NCBI RefSeq assembly: GCF_018802765.1
Contig: NZ_CP069163.1
Span: forward strand, 2,366,311 to 2,430,310
Direction: 5' to 3'
Source: Paludibacterium sp. B53371
Lineage (GTDB): Bacteria; Pseudomonadota; Gammaproteobacteria; Burkholderiales; Chromobacteriaceae
DNA length: 64,000 bases
Of the stretch, positions 46,903-56,100 are shown piece by piece (the stretch's first letter is position 1; every line of letters starts with the position of its first letter). Below the pieces are notes generated by a model. It did not search any database. It was not told the origin of the DNA and saw only the letters and a list, made by a program, of their open reading frames with translations. The position numbers and the translations under genes are program-made.

Positions 46903-46927
46903 CAAGACTCCCTGCGCGGGAGTCTTG
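46903..46927. terminator. Bidirectional hairpin between cpdP-like and copA
   Basis: A perfect 10-bp stem CAAGACTCCC / GGGAGTCTTG with a five-base loop lies between the two convergent genes. Confidence 0.75.
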
Positions 46928-46932
46928 TCGTT

Positions 46933-49296
46933 TCAGCCAGAGGCACCGGCCCGCCAGCGCTTGAGCAACAGCGCATTGCTGACCACCGACAGCGAACTGG
47001 CCGCCATGGCCGCCCCCGCCAGTGCCGGGCTGAGCAAGCCGCTGGCCGCCAGGGGAATACCCAGCACGTTATAGGCAAAAGCAAAAAACAGATTCTGCCG
47101 GATCTTGCCCAGCGTACGCTGCGACAGACTGACGGCATCGACCACATGCATCGGATCATTGTGCATCAGGGTCAGATCCGCAGCCTCGATGGCGACCTCC
47201 GACCCGCCCCCCATCGCCATGCCAACATCAGCCACCGCCAGTGCCGGCGCATCATTGACACCATCACCCAGCATGCCGACCCGCAAACCCTGCTCACGCC
47301 ATTGCCGGATCAGGGTGGCCTTGTCCTCGGGCAACAGGCCGGCATGGACCTCGTCTATCCCGGCCTGAGCGGCGATATACCCGGCGGCAGCCGGGTGGTC
47401 GCCACTAAGCATTACCACCCGGATGCCCATCTGCTTTAGCCGGAACACCGCCCCGCTAGCCGATGCACGCAAGCTGTCCGCCAGTGCCAGCACACCCAGC
47501 GGCTCACCATTGAGTGCCACGCCAATCACCGTCATGCCCTGCTCGCGCCACCGCGGCCAGTCGGCGAATGCCGGCACGCCCGCCCACTGGGGATGCCCGA
47601 CGCGCAACTCGCCCAGATCCGGCAACTGCGCCGTGACCCCGGCGCCGGTCTGTGCAGTAAATCCGCTGAGCGGCAGCAGCGATACGTCCTGTGCCTGAGC
47701 AGCGGCCAGCAGGGCTTGTGCCAGCGGATGCGTCGAGCCCGCCTCGGCGCTGGCCGCCAGTTGCAGCAGCCGCGCCTCGCTGATACCCAATGCAGCCAGT
47801 TGAACCAGCCTTGGCCTGCCTTCGGTCAAGGTGCCGGTTTTGTCCATGGCCAACACCTGCAGGCGCCCGGTCTGCTCCAGTGCCTCGGCGCGGGCAAACA
47901 AAATGCCGTGCCGCGCCCCGTTACCCACCCCGACCATGACGGCGGTCGGCGTGGCCAGCCCCAGGGCACAAGGACAGGCGATCACCAGCACGGCGACCGC
48001 ATGAATCAGCGCCCGCCCCCAGTCACCGCTCAGCGCACCGGTCAGCAGCAGTGTCAGCAGGCCGATCAGCAAGACCGCGGGAACAAACCACGCCGACACC
48101 TGATCTGCCAGACGCTGGATCGGTGCGCGGGACCCCTGTGCCTCACTGACCATGCGGACAATCCGTCCCAGCTGCGTATCACTGCCAACGCCGGTCGCGC
48201 GGATCTGCAGCAGCCCCGACTGATTCAAGGTGGCGGCATAGACCTGTGCGCCGACGCCCTTGTCCACCGGCAGGCTCTCTCCTGTCAGCATACTTTCGTC
48301 CAGCGCGGCCTGGCCCTGCTCGATCACCCCGTCCACCGGCACGCGTTCGGCCTGGCGCACCCAGACCAATTCGCCGGGCTGCAGTTGGTCCAGCGGCACC
48401 TCCACCTGCTGTCCATCGCGTTCCACTCGCGCTGTACGCGGCGCCAGGTCCAGCAGCGCCGCAATCGCATCGCCCGCCCTTCCTTTGGCGCGCCGCTCCA
48501 GCCACTTGCCCAGCATGACCAGCACCAGCACCCAGGCCGATGCCTCGAAATACAACTCATGCGCCTGACCGGACCAGACCAGCCAGCAGGAGTAGCCGTA
48601 CGCCGCGCTGGTCCCCAGTGCGACCAGCACATCCATATTGGCGGCGCCGCCACGCAAAGCCAGCCAGGCCCCACGGTAGAAGCGCCAGCCGAAAACAAAC
48701 TGCAGCACCGACGCCAGCCCCCATTGCCAGAACAGCGGCAACATCGGCATGTCGGCCGCCGTCATCATGGACAGCATTGGCCACAACAGTGGCAGCGCCA
48801 GCAGCGCCGCCAGCGCCACCCGCACCCCCTCGCGGCGCGACGCCGTCACCTGTTGCGCCCGCAGCGTCTCACGCTGCATAGCCTGCACCACACTGGCGGT
48901 AAATCCGGCCTGCTCCACGGCAGTCACCATCTGCGCCGCCTCACAGGCACCGGGGACAAAATGCACGCTGGCCTGCTCACTGGCAAAGTTGACCGTCGCA
49001 CTCACCCCCGGCAGCCGGTTGAGCACCTTTTCGATACGTTGAGCGCAGGCAGCACAATGCATCCCGCCCAGTGCCAGGGTCAGCCGGGACGCCGCCACCT
49101 CGAATCCGGCGGCCCGGACGGCCGCGACGGCTTCATCCAGCGACGCCCCCTCGCCCAGCTCTACCCGCGCCGTCTCACTGGCAAAACTGACCGTCGCCTG
49201 CACCGCTGGCAGGCGGTTCAGCATCTTTTCAATACGCTGGGCGCAGGCAGCGCAGTGCATGCCCTTGATGGGTAATACCAGAACGGAATTTTGCAT
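46933..49296 (-). CDS. copA: Copper-translocating P1B-type ATPase
   Basis: This 787-residue protein has two N-terminal heavy-metal-associated domains, each with GMHCAAC (residues about 13-19 and 78-84), then eight membrane helices. The ion-binding CPC motif is in VIACPCALGLATP, the phosphorylation site is MDKTGTLTEG, and the hinge is GDGVNDAPALA. These identify a Cu(I) exporter of the CopA type. The CsoR-like operator upstream supports copper control. No copper chaperone gene is adjacent. Confidence 0.93.
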   Translation of the reverse strand: MQNSVLVLPIKGMHCAACAQRIEKMLNRLPAVQATVSFASETARVELGEGASLDEAVAAVRAAGFEVAASRLTLALGGMHCAACAQRIEKVLNRLPGVSATVNFASEQASVHFVPGACEAAQMVTAVEQAGFTASVVQAMQRETLRAQQVTASRREGVRVALAALLALPLLWPMLSMMTAADMPMLPLFWQWGLASVLQFVFGWRFYRGAWLALRGGAANMDVLVALGTSAAYGYSCWLVWSGQAHELYFEASAWVLVLVMLGKWLERRAKGRAGDAIAALLDLAPRTARVERDGQQVEVPLDQLQPGELVWVRQAERVPVDGVIEQGQAALDESMLTGESLPVDKGVGAQVYAATLNQSGLLQIRATGVGSDTQLGRIVRMVSEAQGSRAPIQRLADQVSAWFVPAVLLIGLLTLLLTGALSGDWGRALIHAVAVLVIACPCALGLATPTAVMVGVGNGARHGILFARAEALEQTGRLQVLAMDKTGTLTEGRPRLVQLAALGISEARLLQLAASAEAGSTHPLAQALLAAAQAQDVSLLPLSGFTAQTGAGVTAQLPDLGELRVGHPQWAGVPAFADWPRWREQGMTVIGVALNGEPLGVLALADSLRASASGAVFRLKQMGIRVVMLSGDHPAAAGYIAAQAGIDEVHAGLLPEDKATLIRQWREQGLRVGMLGDGVNDAPALAVADVGMAMGGGSEVAIEAADLTLMHNDPMHVVDAVSLSQRTLGKIRQNLFFAFAYNVLGIPLAASGLLSPALAGAAMAASSLSVVSNALLLKRWRAGASG

Positions 49297-49317
49297 GATG
49301 ATCTCCTGACCTGATCA

Positions 49318-49336
49318 TATACCCCCATAGGGTATA
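49318..49336 (-). promoter_or_regulatory. CsoR/RcnR-family-like operator in the copA promoter
   Basis: The near-palindrome TATACCC-CCATA-GGGTATA resembles operators of CsoR-type copper repressors rather than the CueR type. On the minus strand it falls between a TTGTTT -35-like box and a TATGAT -10-like box, just upstream of an AGGAGAT ribosome site. Confidence 0.6.
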
Positions 49337-49383
49337 AAAACAAGCCATTCACATCCGCCGCATCTGCCGTAGCGCATCATGCC

Positions 49384-49460
49384 TTCGGCATATTTTCTGT
49401 GACAAATATCAATTTAATTTACCTATTTTCCTTACTAAACTTGTAATATTTATGATAACG
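49384..49460 (+). promoter_or_regulatory. AT-rich promoter region of the type I secretion operon
   Basis: This strongly AT-rich stretch in a GC-rich neighbourhood includes TTCCTT-N17-TATGAT ending near 49456. It is a plausible H-NS-sensitive promoter, but the -35 match is poor. Confidence 0.35.
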
Positions 49461-49494
49461 TCGGGGAGGACCGAGTCATCGGGAAAAGTTCACC

Positions 49495-51687
49495 ATGCGC
49501 CCCGAGGTAAAGATGCAGCCGATCACCCAGGAAATGCGAAACAGCACCATCCCCTTGCATTCGACCCACCTGGATCCCTTGCTGGATTGCCTGTTCGCTC
49601 TGGCTCGCCAATATGGCATCAATGCCACCCGCGAGTCCCTGGTTGCAGGCATTCCACTGACCAATGGCCGGCTCACGCCGTCCATGTTTTCGCGTTCAGC
49701 CCGACGCATCGGCCTGACCTCGCGCGTCGTGCGCAGCCCGCTCGACAAGCTGCGCGATGCCTTGCTGCCGGCGGTGATCCTGCTCAAGAACGACGAGGCC
49801 TGCATCCTGCGCGGCATTGACCACAAGACAGGGACCGCCCGCTTCAGCTTCTCCGAACTCCCGGAGTCCGTCGAAACCATCCCGCTCGAGCAACTGGGTG
49901 AAAACTACGCCGGCATCGCCATCTTCGTCAGGCCGCGCTTCAACTATGACCGTCGGGCACCGGAGATGGGGGATATCCGCTCGCGTCACTGGTTCTGGCA
50001 TGCGGTCTATGGCGGCCTGCCGTTGTACCGTGACTCGCTGGTGGCCTCTTTCCTGATCAACCTGTTCGCCCTGGTCATCCCGCTGGTGTCGATGAACGTC
50101 TACGACCGTGTGGTGCCCAACCTCGCCTTTTCCACCCTGTGGGTTCTGGCCATCGGCAGCATCATCGTCCTGGTGTTCGACTTCCTGATGAAGATGACCC
50201 GTGGCTACATGCTCGACCTGGCCAGCAAGCGCATTGACGTTTCACTGTCCTCCCTGATCATGGAACGCGTGCTGGGCGTACGCATGTCGGCACGCCCGGC
50301 CTCGGTAGGCGCCTTTGCCGCCAATCTGCGCTCGTTCGAAACCATTCGCGACTTCATCGCCTCCGCCTCGATCACCGCACTGATCGACCTGCCCTTCGTA
50401 CTGATCTTCCTGCTGGTCGTGCTGTGGATTTCGCCGCTGATGGTCATCCCGGTACTGGTGGGCGCCGGCGCCATGATGATCTTCTCACTGCTGATCCAGG
50501 AGAAGATGAAAGTCCTGACCGAGTCGACGCTGCGCGCCTCGGCCCAACGCAACGCCCAACTGGTGGAAAACCTCGCCGAGCTGGAAACCATCAAGATTCT
50601 GGCCGCCGAAGGACAGCAACAGGCCCGCTGGGAGCAGGCCACCCTGTTTTTGTCGCAAATCGGCGCGCGCCTGAAATTGCTGGCGGCCTCCGCCAGCAAC
50701 TTTGCCGGCTTCGTCCAGCAGATGGTCAGCATCGTGGTGCTGATCGTCGGGGTCTACCTGATCATGAGCGGAGACACCTCGCAGGGTGGTGTGATCGCCG
50801 CCGTGATGCTGTCTGGTCGCGCCATGGCGCCCCTGGGCCAGCTGGTCGGCCTGCTGACCCAGTACCACAATGCCAAGATCTCGCTCGGCTCGCTCGACAC
50901 CTTCATGAAGCTGCCGGTTGAACGCGAGCAGAATGCCAACTTCTTCCACCGCACCAGCTTCCGGGGCGAGATCGAATTCCGCAATGTCAGCTTCAGCTAT
51001 CCGGAGAACCCGGCGCAGGCACTGCGCAACGTCTCGTTCAAGATCAAGGCCGGAGAACGGGTTGCCATCATTGGCCGCATCGGCTCCGGCAAGTCGACCC
51101 TGCAGAAACTGATCCTCGGCCTGTACCAGCCCGATGAAGGTTCGGTACGCATCGACGGCATCGACATCAACCAGATCGACCCGACCGAACTGCGTCGCCA
51201 CATCGGCTATGTACCGCAAGAATCGATGCTGTTCTACGGCACGCTGCGACAGAACATCACGATGGGCGCGCCCCACAGCCACGATGCCAGCATCCAGGCC
51301 GCTGCCGAACTCGCCGGCCTGTCGGAGTTCGTCAACAGCCACCCGCAGGGCTTCGACATGATTGTTGGCGAACGCGGTGAAACCATGTCCGGCGGCCAGC
51401 GCAAGGCTGTCACCATCGCCCGTGCCCTGCTCAATGCGCCGCCGATCCTGTTGATGGATGAACCCACCAGCAATATGGACAGCTCGGCCGAAGCCCATAT
51501 CAAGCAAACACTGAACAAAATCATGCAAGGCAAGACCGTGATCCTGACCACGCACCATTCTTCGCTGCTGGAGCTGGCCGACCGACTGATCGTCGTCGAC
51601 AACGGCACTATTATGGCCGACGGGCCCAAGGACGCGGTCATTCGTTCCCTGCAACAAGGTCAGGTCAACCGGGGGCAAGCACAATGA
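49495..51687 (+). CDS. lapB: Type I secretion ABC transporter, LapB-type
   Basis: This 730-residue protein has an N-terminal C39-like domain (about residues 25-150) that lacks the catalytic Cys of true C39 peptidases, six membrane helices (about 175-440) and a nucleotide-binding domain. The latter has Walker A GRIGSGKST at residues 527-535, signature TMSGGQRKAVTIAR and Walker B ILLMDEPTSNMD. Degenerate C39 domains define the LapB/HlyB class that exports RTX and LapA-type adhesins without leader cleavage. It overlaps the membrane fusion gene by four bases. Its substrate is most likely the giant adhesin downstream. Confidence 0.93.
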   Translation: MRPEVKMQPITQEMRNSTIPLHSTHLDPLLDCLFALARQYGINATRESLVAGIPLTNGRLTPSMFSRSARRIGLTSRVVRSPLDKLRDALLPAVILLKNDEACILRGIDHKTGTARFSFSELPESVETIPLEQLGENYAGIAIFVRPRFNYDRRAPEMGDIRSRHWFWHAVYGGLPLYRDSLVASFLINLFALVIPLVSMNVYDRVVPNLAFSTLWVLAIGSIIVLVFDFLMKMTRGYMLDLASKRIDVSLSSLIMERVLGVRMSARPASVGAFAANLRSFETIRDFIASASITALIDLPFVLIFLLVVLWISPLMVIPVLVGAGAMMIFSLLIQEKMKVLTESTLRASAQRNAQLVENLAELETIKILAAEGQQQARWEQATLFLSQIGARLKLLAASASNFAGFVQQMVSIVVLIVGVYLIMSGDTSQGGVIAAVMLSGRAMAPLGQLVGLLTQYHNAKISLGSLDTFMKLPVEREQNANFFHRTSFRGEIEFRNVSFSYPENPAQALRNVSFKIKAGERVAIIGRIGSGKSTLQKLILGLYQPDEGSVRIDGIDINQIDPTELRRHIGYVPQESMLFYGTLRQNITMGAPHSHDASIQAAAELAGLSEFVNSHPQGFDMIVGERGETMSGGQRKAVTIARALLNAPPILLMDEPTSNMDSSAEAHIKQTLNKIMQGKTVILTTHHSSLLELADRLIVVDNGTIMADGPKDAVIRSLQQGQVNRGQAQ

Positions 51688-53090
51688 GCCAACACCGCCC
51701 CTTCTGGAAAAACTGGATTGTCCGCGGCCAGGAAAAAACCTCGCCATACTGGGATCGCCTGATGGACTGGGCTGCGGCTCGAGACCTGCAGGAGCACCTC
51801 GATTTTGCCACCGATGCCGACTGGGCCATTCTGGAGCAGAATCCAGGCCGGCCGCGGGTGTTTGTCTGGACCGTCACCGGCTTTTTCCTCGTTGCCCTGC
51901 TGTGGGCCGCCTTTGCCCAGATCGACGAAGTGACCAAGGGGGAAGGCAAGGTCGTCGCCTCCAGCCAGAACCAGCACATCCAGAGCCTGGATGGCGGCGT
52001 GGTGTCGCGCATCCTGGTGCACGAAGGACAGGTGGTACAGAAAGGCCAGTTGTTGCTGAACATCGACAACACCCGCTTCGTCTCCTCGCTGCAAGCCAGT
52101 CAGGCACAGTACCTGGCCTTGCTGGGCAAGGCGGCACGGCTGCGCGCCATTGCCGAAGGCTCCCCGCTCAACATGCCGGCCCAGGTCACGCAGGAAGCAC
52201 CGGACATTGCCAAGCAGGAAAGCGACCTCTATCGCGCCAGACAGCAGGAGCTGGAAGACACGGTCCAGATCGCCCATCAGGAACTGAACCAGCGCACCCA
52301 GGAGCTGAGCGAAATGCGCGCCCGGCGGCAACAGGCCGACCAAAGCTATCAACTGACTGCCCGCGAACTGGAGCAAACCCGTCCCCTGCTGGACAGCGGG
52401 GCGGTGTCGCAGGTCGACCTGCTGCGGCTGCAACGCGATGTCTCGCGCTTCAAGGGTGATCGCGATATGGCCGAAGCACAGATTGCCCGCCTGCAGGCGG
52501 CCATCATCGAAGCCAACCGCAAGGTACGCGAAACCGAGTTGAGCTTCCGCAATCAGGCCAGCGCCGAACTGTCCGAAACCATGGCCAAAATCAACAGCCT
52601 TTCTGCCGACACCACCGGTCTGGCCAACAAGGTCAAGCTATCGGAACTGCGCTCTCCGGTACGCGGCGAAGTCAAGCAGATCTATGCCAATACGGTTGGT
52701 GGCGTGGTGCAGCCCGGCAAGGATGTGATGGAAATCGTGCCGATCGGCGACTCCCTGCTGGTGGAAACCCGGGTCTCGCCGCGCGACATTGCCTTCCTGC
52801 GCACCGGCCAGGATGCCAAGGTCAAATTTACCGCTTATGACTACACCATTTACGGTGGCATGGACGGCGTCGTCCAGGACGTCGGCGCCGATACCGAAAC
52901 CGACGAGCACGGCAACTCGTTCTACATCGTCAAGGTGCGTACCCGTCAAAGCTCGCTGGGTGACAAACACTTGCCGATCATCCCCGGCATGGTTGCCCAG
53001 GTTGACATTATGACTGGCAAGAAAAGTATATTGTCATATATGCTCAAGCCGGTACTGCGCGCCAAGACAGAGGCGCTCAGCGAACGTTAG
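51684..53090 (+). CDS. lapC: Type I secretion membrane fusion protein, LapC/HlyD-type
   Basis: This 468-residue protein has a short cytoplasmic N-terminus, one membrane helix near residues 55-75 (VFVWTVTGFFLVALLWAAFA), a lipoyl-like half (SLDGGVVSRILVHEGQVVQKGQ), a long coiled-coil hairpin (about 170-310) and the second lipoyl/beta-barrel part with LRSPVRGEVKQI. It bridges LapB in the inner membrane and a TolC-type outer membrane channel. The ATGA overlap with lapB indicates translational coupling. No TolC/LapE gene is in the window. Confidence 0.94.
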   Translation: MSQHRPFWKNWIVRGQEKTSPYWDRLMDWAAARDLQEHLDFATDADWAILEQNPGRPRVFVWTVTGFFLVALLWAAFAQIDEVTKGEGKVVASSQNQHIQSLDGGVVSRILVHEGQVVQKGQLLLNIDNTRFVSSLQASQAQYLALLGKAARLRAIAEGSPLNMPAQVTQEAPDIAKQESDLYRARQQELEDTVQIAHQELNQRTQELSEMRARRQQADQSYQLTARELEQTRPLLDSGAVSQVDLLRLQRDVSRFKGDRDMAEAQIARLQAAIIEANRKVRETELSFRNQASAELSETMAKINSLSADTTGLANKVKLSELRSPVRGEVKQIYANTVGGVVQPGKDVMEIVPIGDSLLVETRVSPRDIAFLRTGQDAKVKFTAYDYTIYGGMDGVVQDVGADTETDEHGNSFYIVKVRTRQSSLGDKHLPIIPGMVAQVDIMTGKKSILSYMLKPVLRAKTEALSER

Positions 53091-53093
53091 CCT

Positions 53094-53162
53094 CGGCCAT
53101 ATCCGTCGTCGTACGCGTATGGCCGTAAAGATACAAACAGTGTTTCTCTGAACAACAGAGAA
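53094..53162 (+). other. Two intercistronic hairpins between the secretion genes and the adhesin
   Basis: CGGCCATA / TATGGCCG (53094-53125, 16-base loop) and TTCTCTG / CAGAGAA (53144-53162, five-base loop) fill most of the 103-bp gap. Neither has a T run, so they could stabilise mRNA ends or partly terminate transcription before the adhesin. Confidence 0.55.
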
Positions 53163-53193
53163 CCTTATTCAACCCATTTTGCCGGAGTCGCTC

Positions 53194-56100
53194 ATGGCTA
53201 CCCCCGCACTGTCCGGTCGCATCGCCCACCTCAAAGGGGTGGTCAAGGTTATTGACGCTCAGGGTCATGAGCACATCCTCAAGGTCGGGGAGGTCATCCG
53301 CCCGGGGGAACAGTTGCTGTTCGACAAGGGCGCCAGCCTGACGCTGAGCCAGGATTCGGGGGGGACCGTCGTCCTCTCGGGAGAACAGGACCAGCCCTCG
53401 GCCCCGGCAAGCGACCAGCAAAACGCGGCGCAGACAGACGGCAATGGCGGCAACGCCAATACCGACGTCCAGCAAGTGCTGAACAACCTGGCCAGTGGCC
53501 AGGACCCGACAGCCCAGCTGGATCCGGCCAGCGCCGGCCTGCAGGCAGACACCTCGACCAGCAGCAATCTGGGCCATACCTTCATTACCCTGTCCTCGAC
53601 AGACATCAGTAGCACCACCACCGTCAGCAGCCTGCGCAGCAGCAACAGCATTGCTTCGCTGGATAATTTCGGGCGCATCAGCAACAACCAGCCCCAACTG
53701 CTGGCACAACAAAGCAGCACTAACGGCGCCCCGCCTGCCAGTGTCAGCATTGCCGGCATCACCCTGACCAACCAGGTCGAACCCACCCTGCGCGGCACCG
53801 GCCAACCAGGACTCACCGTGCTGGTCAGCACCAGCCTCGGCACCGTGCTGGGCAGCGCCGTCGTCGCCAGCAACGGCACATGGAGTCTGACGCCGACCGT
53901 CCCGCTGGGCCAGGGCAGCACCACGCTGATTGCTTCGTCGACCAACACCGCCGGGCAGACTGCCGTCGCCTCGGCATCGGTCACCGTCGACTCCATCCCG
54001 CCCAATACGCCGACCGTCAGCATCATCGGGCACAACGGCGAGATTGGCGCCGCCGACGAGACCAATGGCAGAGTGCAGGTTCAGGTATCGCTGGACAATA
54101 GCGTTCATGCCGGCGATGTCATTCGCCTCAGCAACGGCAGCAGTACCCTCTCCCATACCGTCACCGCCGCAGAATTGAGCAGCGGACATGCCAGTCTGAA
54201 TGTCACGGCACCGGGCAATGGCCAGACCATGAGCGTCTCGGCCACCATCACCGATGCTGCCGGCAATACCTCGGCCGCAGGCAGCGCCAGCGCCCTGGTC
54301 GACACCGTGGCGCCCAACACGCCGCAAGTCAGCATCCTCGGTCACAACGGCGAAATTGGCGCCGCCGACGAGACCAATGGTCAGGTCCAGGTACAGGTCA
54401 CCCTCGACAACAGCGTGAAAGCCGGCGACAGCATCCAGCTGCGCACCGGCAGTGGTGCCACGATCGCCTACACCGTACTGGCTGCCGATCTCGCGGCGGG
54501 CCATGTCACACTCAATGTGACCGCTCCGGCCAACGGAGAAACCCTTGTCGTCAGCGCCACCATCACCGATGCCGCCGGAAACACCTCGGCCGCAGGCAGC
54601 GCCAGCGCCCTGGTCGACACCGTGGCGCCCGATGCACCGCAAGTCAGCATCCTCGGCCACAACGGCGAAATTGGTGCCGCCAACGAAACCAATGGCCAGG
54701 TCCAGGTTCAGGTTTCGCTCAACCGTAGCGTCCAGGTCGGTGACAGCATCCTGCTGACCACCAGCACCGGCGCCACCGTAGCCTATACGGTACAGGCTGC
54801 CGACCTGACGGCCGGTCATGCCACCCTGAACGTGACCGCCCCCGCCAGCGGACAAACCCTCGTCGTCAGTGCCACCGTGACCGACGGCGCCGGCAATACC
54901 TCGGCGGCAGGGACCGCCAGCGCCCTGGTCGACACCGTCGCCCCGGACACCCCCCAGGTATTCATCCAGGGACATAACGGTGAAATCGGCAGCGCCAATG
55001 AAATCAACGGGCAGGTGCAAGTGCGGGTGGTTCTGGACAGCAGCGTCCAGGCCGGCGACACCCTGACCCTGTCGACCGGGAATGGCCAGCCCATCGTCTA
55101 CACGGTGCAGGCCAGCGACCTGAGCGCCGGACAGGTGCTGCTCAATGTCAGCGCACCGGCCAACGGCCAGACACTGACCGTCACGGCAACCCTGACCGAC
55201 GCCGCCGGCAACACCTCTAGCGCCGGCAGCGCCAGCGCCCTGGTCGACACCGAGGCGCCCAACGCGCCTAACGTCACCATCGTCGACCACAACGGCGTCA
55301 TCAGTACGCCCGACGAGCACAACGGTCAGGTACAGGTCCGAGTCTTCCTCGACAGCTCGGCCCGGGTCGGCGACATCCTGACCCTGCAAAGCAGCAATGG
55401 ACAAAGTTACGCCCACACCATCAGTACAGCAGACATCCAGAACGGACAGGCATCCTTCAGTCTCAATGCCCCGGCCAATGGACAAACCCTGACAGTCACC
55501 GCCACTGTCACGGATGCTGCCGGCAACAGCTCGGCCGCCGGTAGTGCGTCTGCCGTGGTGGACACCACCGGCCCGAACACCCCGACCGTCACCATCGTTG
55601 ACCATAACGGGGTGATCAGTACGCCGGATGAGCGCAACGGCCAGGTCACGGTACAAGTCGCTTTGGATGGTTCGGTCAAGGCCGGTGACACCATCAGTCT
55701 GACCGCCAATGGCGTCACCCAGACTCATGTGGTCAGCAGCGCGGACCTGAACGCCGGCCATGCCAGCTTCAGCGTCGCCGCCCCGGCCGATGGCCAGAGC
55801 CTGAATGCTTCCGCCACCATCACCGATGCGCTCGGCAACAGCTCGGCCGCCGGTAGTGCGTCTGCCGTGGTCGATACCACCGGCCCGAACACCCCGACCG
55901 TCACCATCGTTGACCATAACGGCGTGATCAGCACCCCGGATGAGCGCAATGGTCAGGTGCAGGTTCAGGTAAACCTCGACAGCTCGGTCAAGGCCGGTGA
56001 CACCATTTCGCTCACCGCCAATGGCGTCACCCAGACTCATGTGGTCAGCAGCGCGGACCTGAACGCCGGCCATGCCAGCTTCAGCGTCGCTGCCCCGGCC

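Noticed and set aside
47593-49275. A 560-codon open frame on the plus strand
   Set aside because: It is antisense to copA and has low-complexity Gln/Arg/His-rich content.
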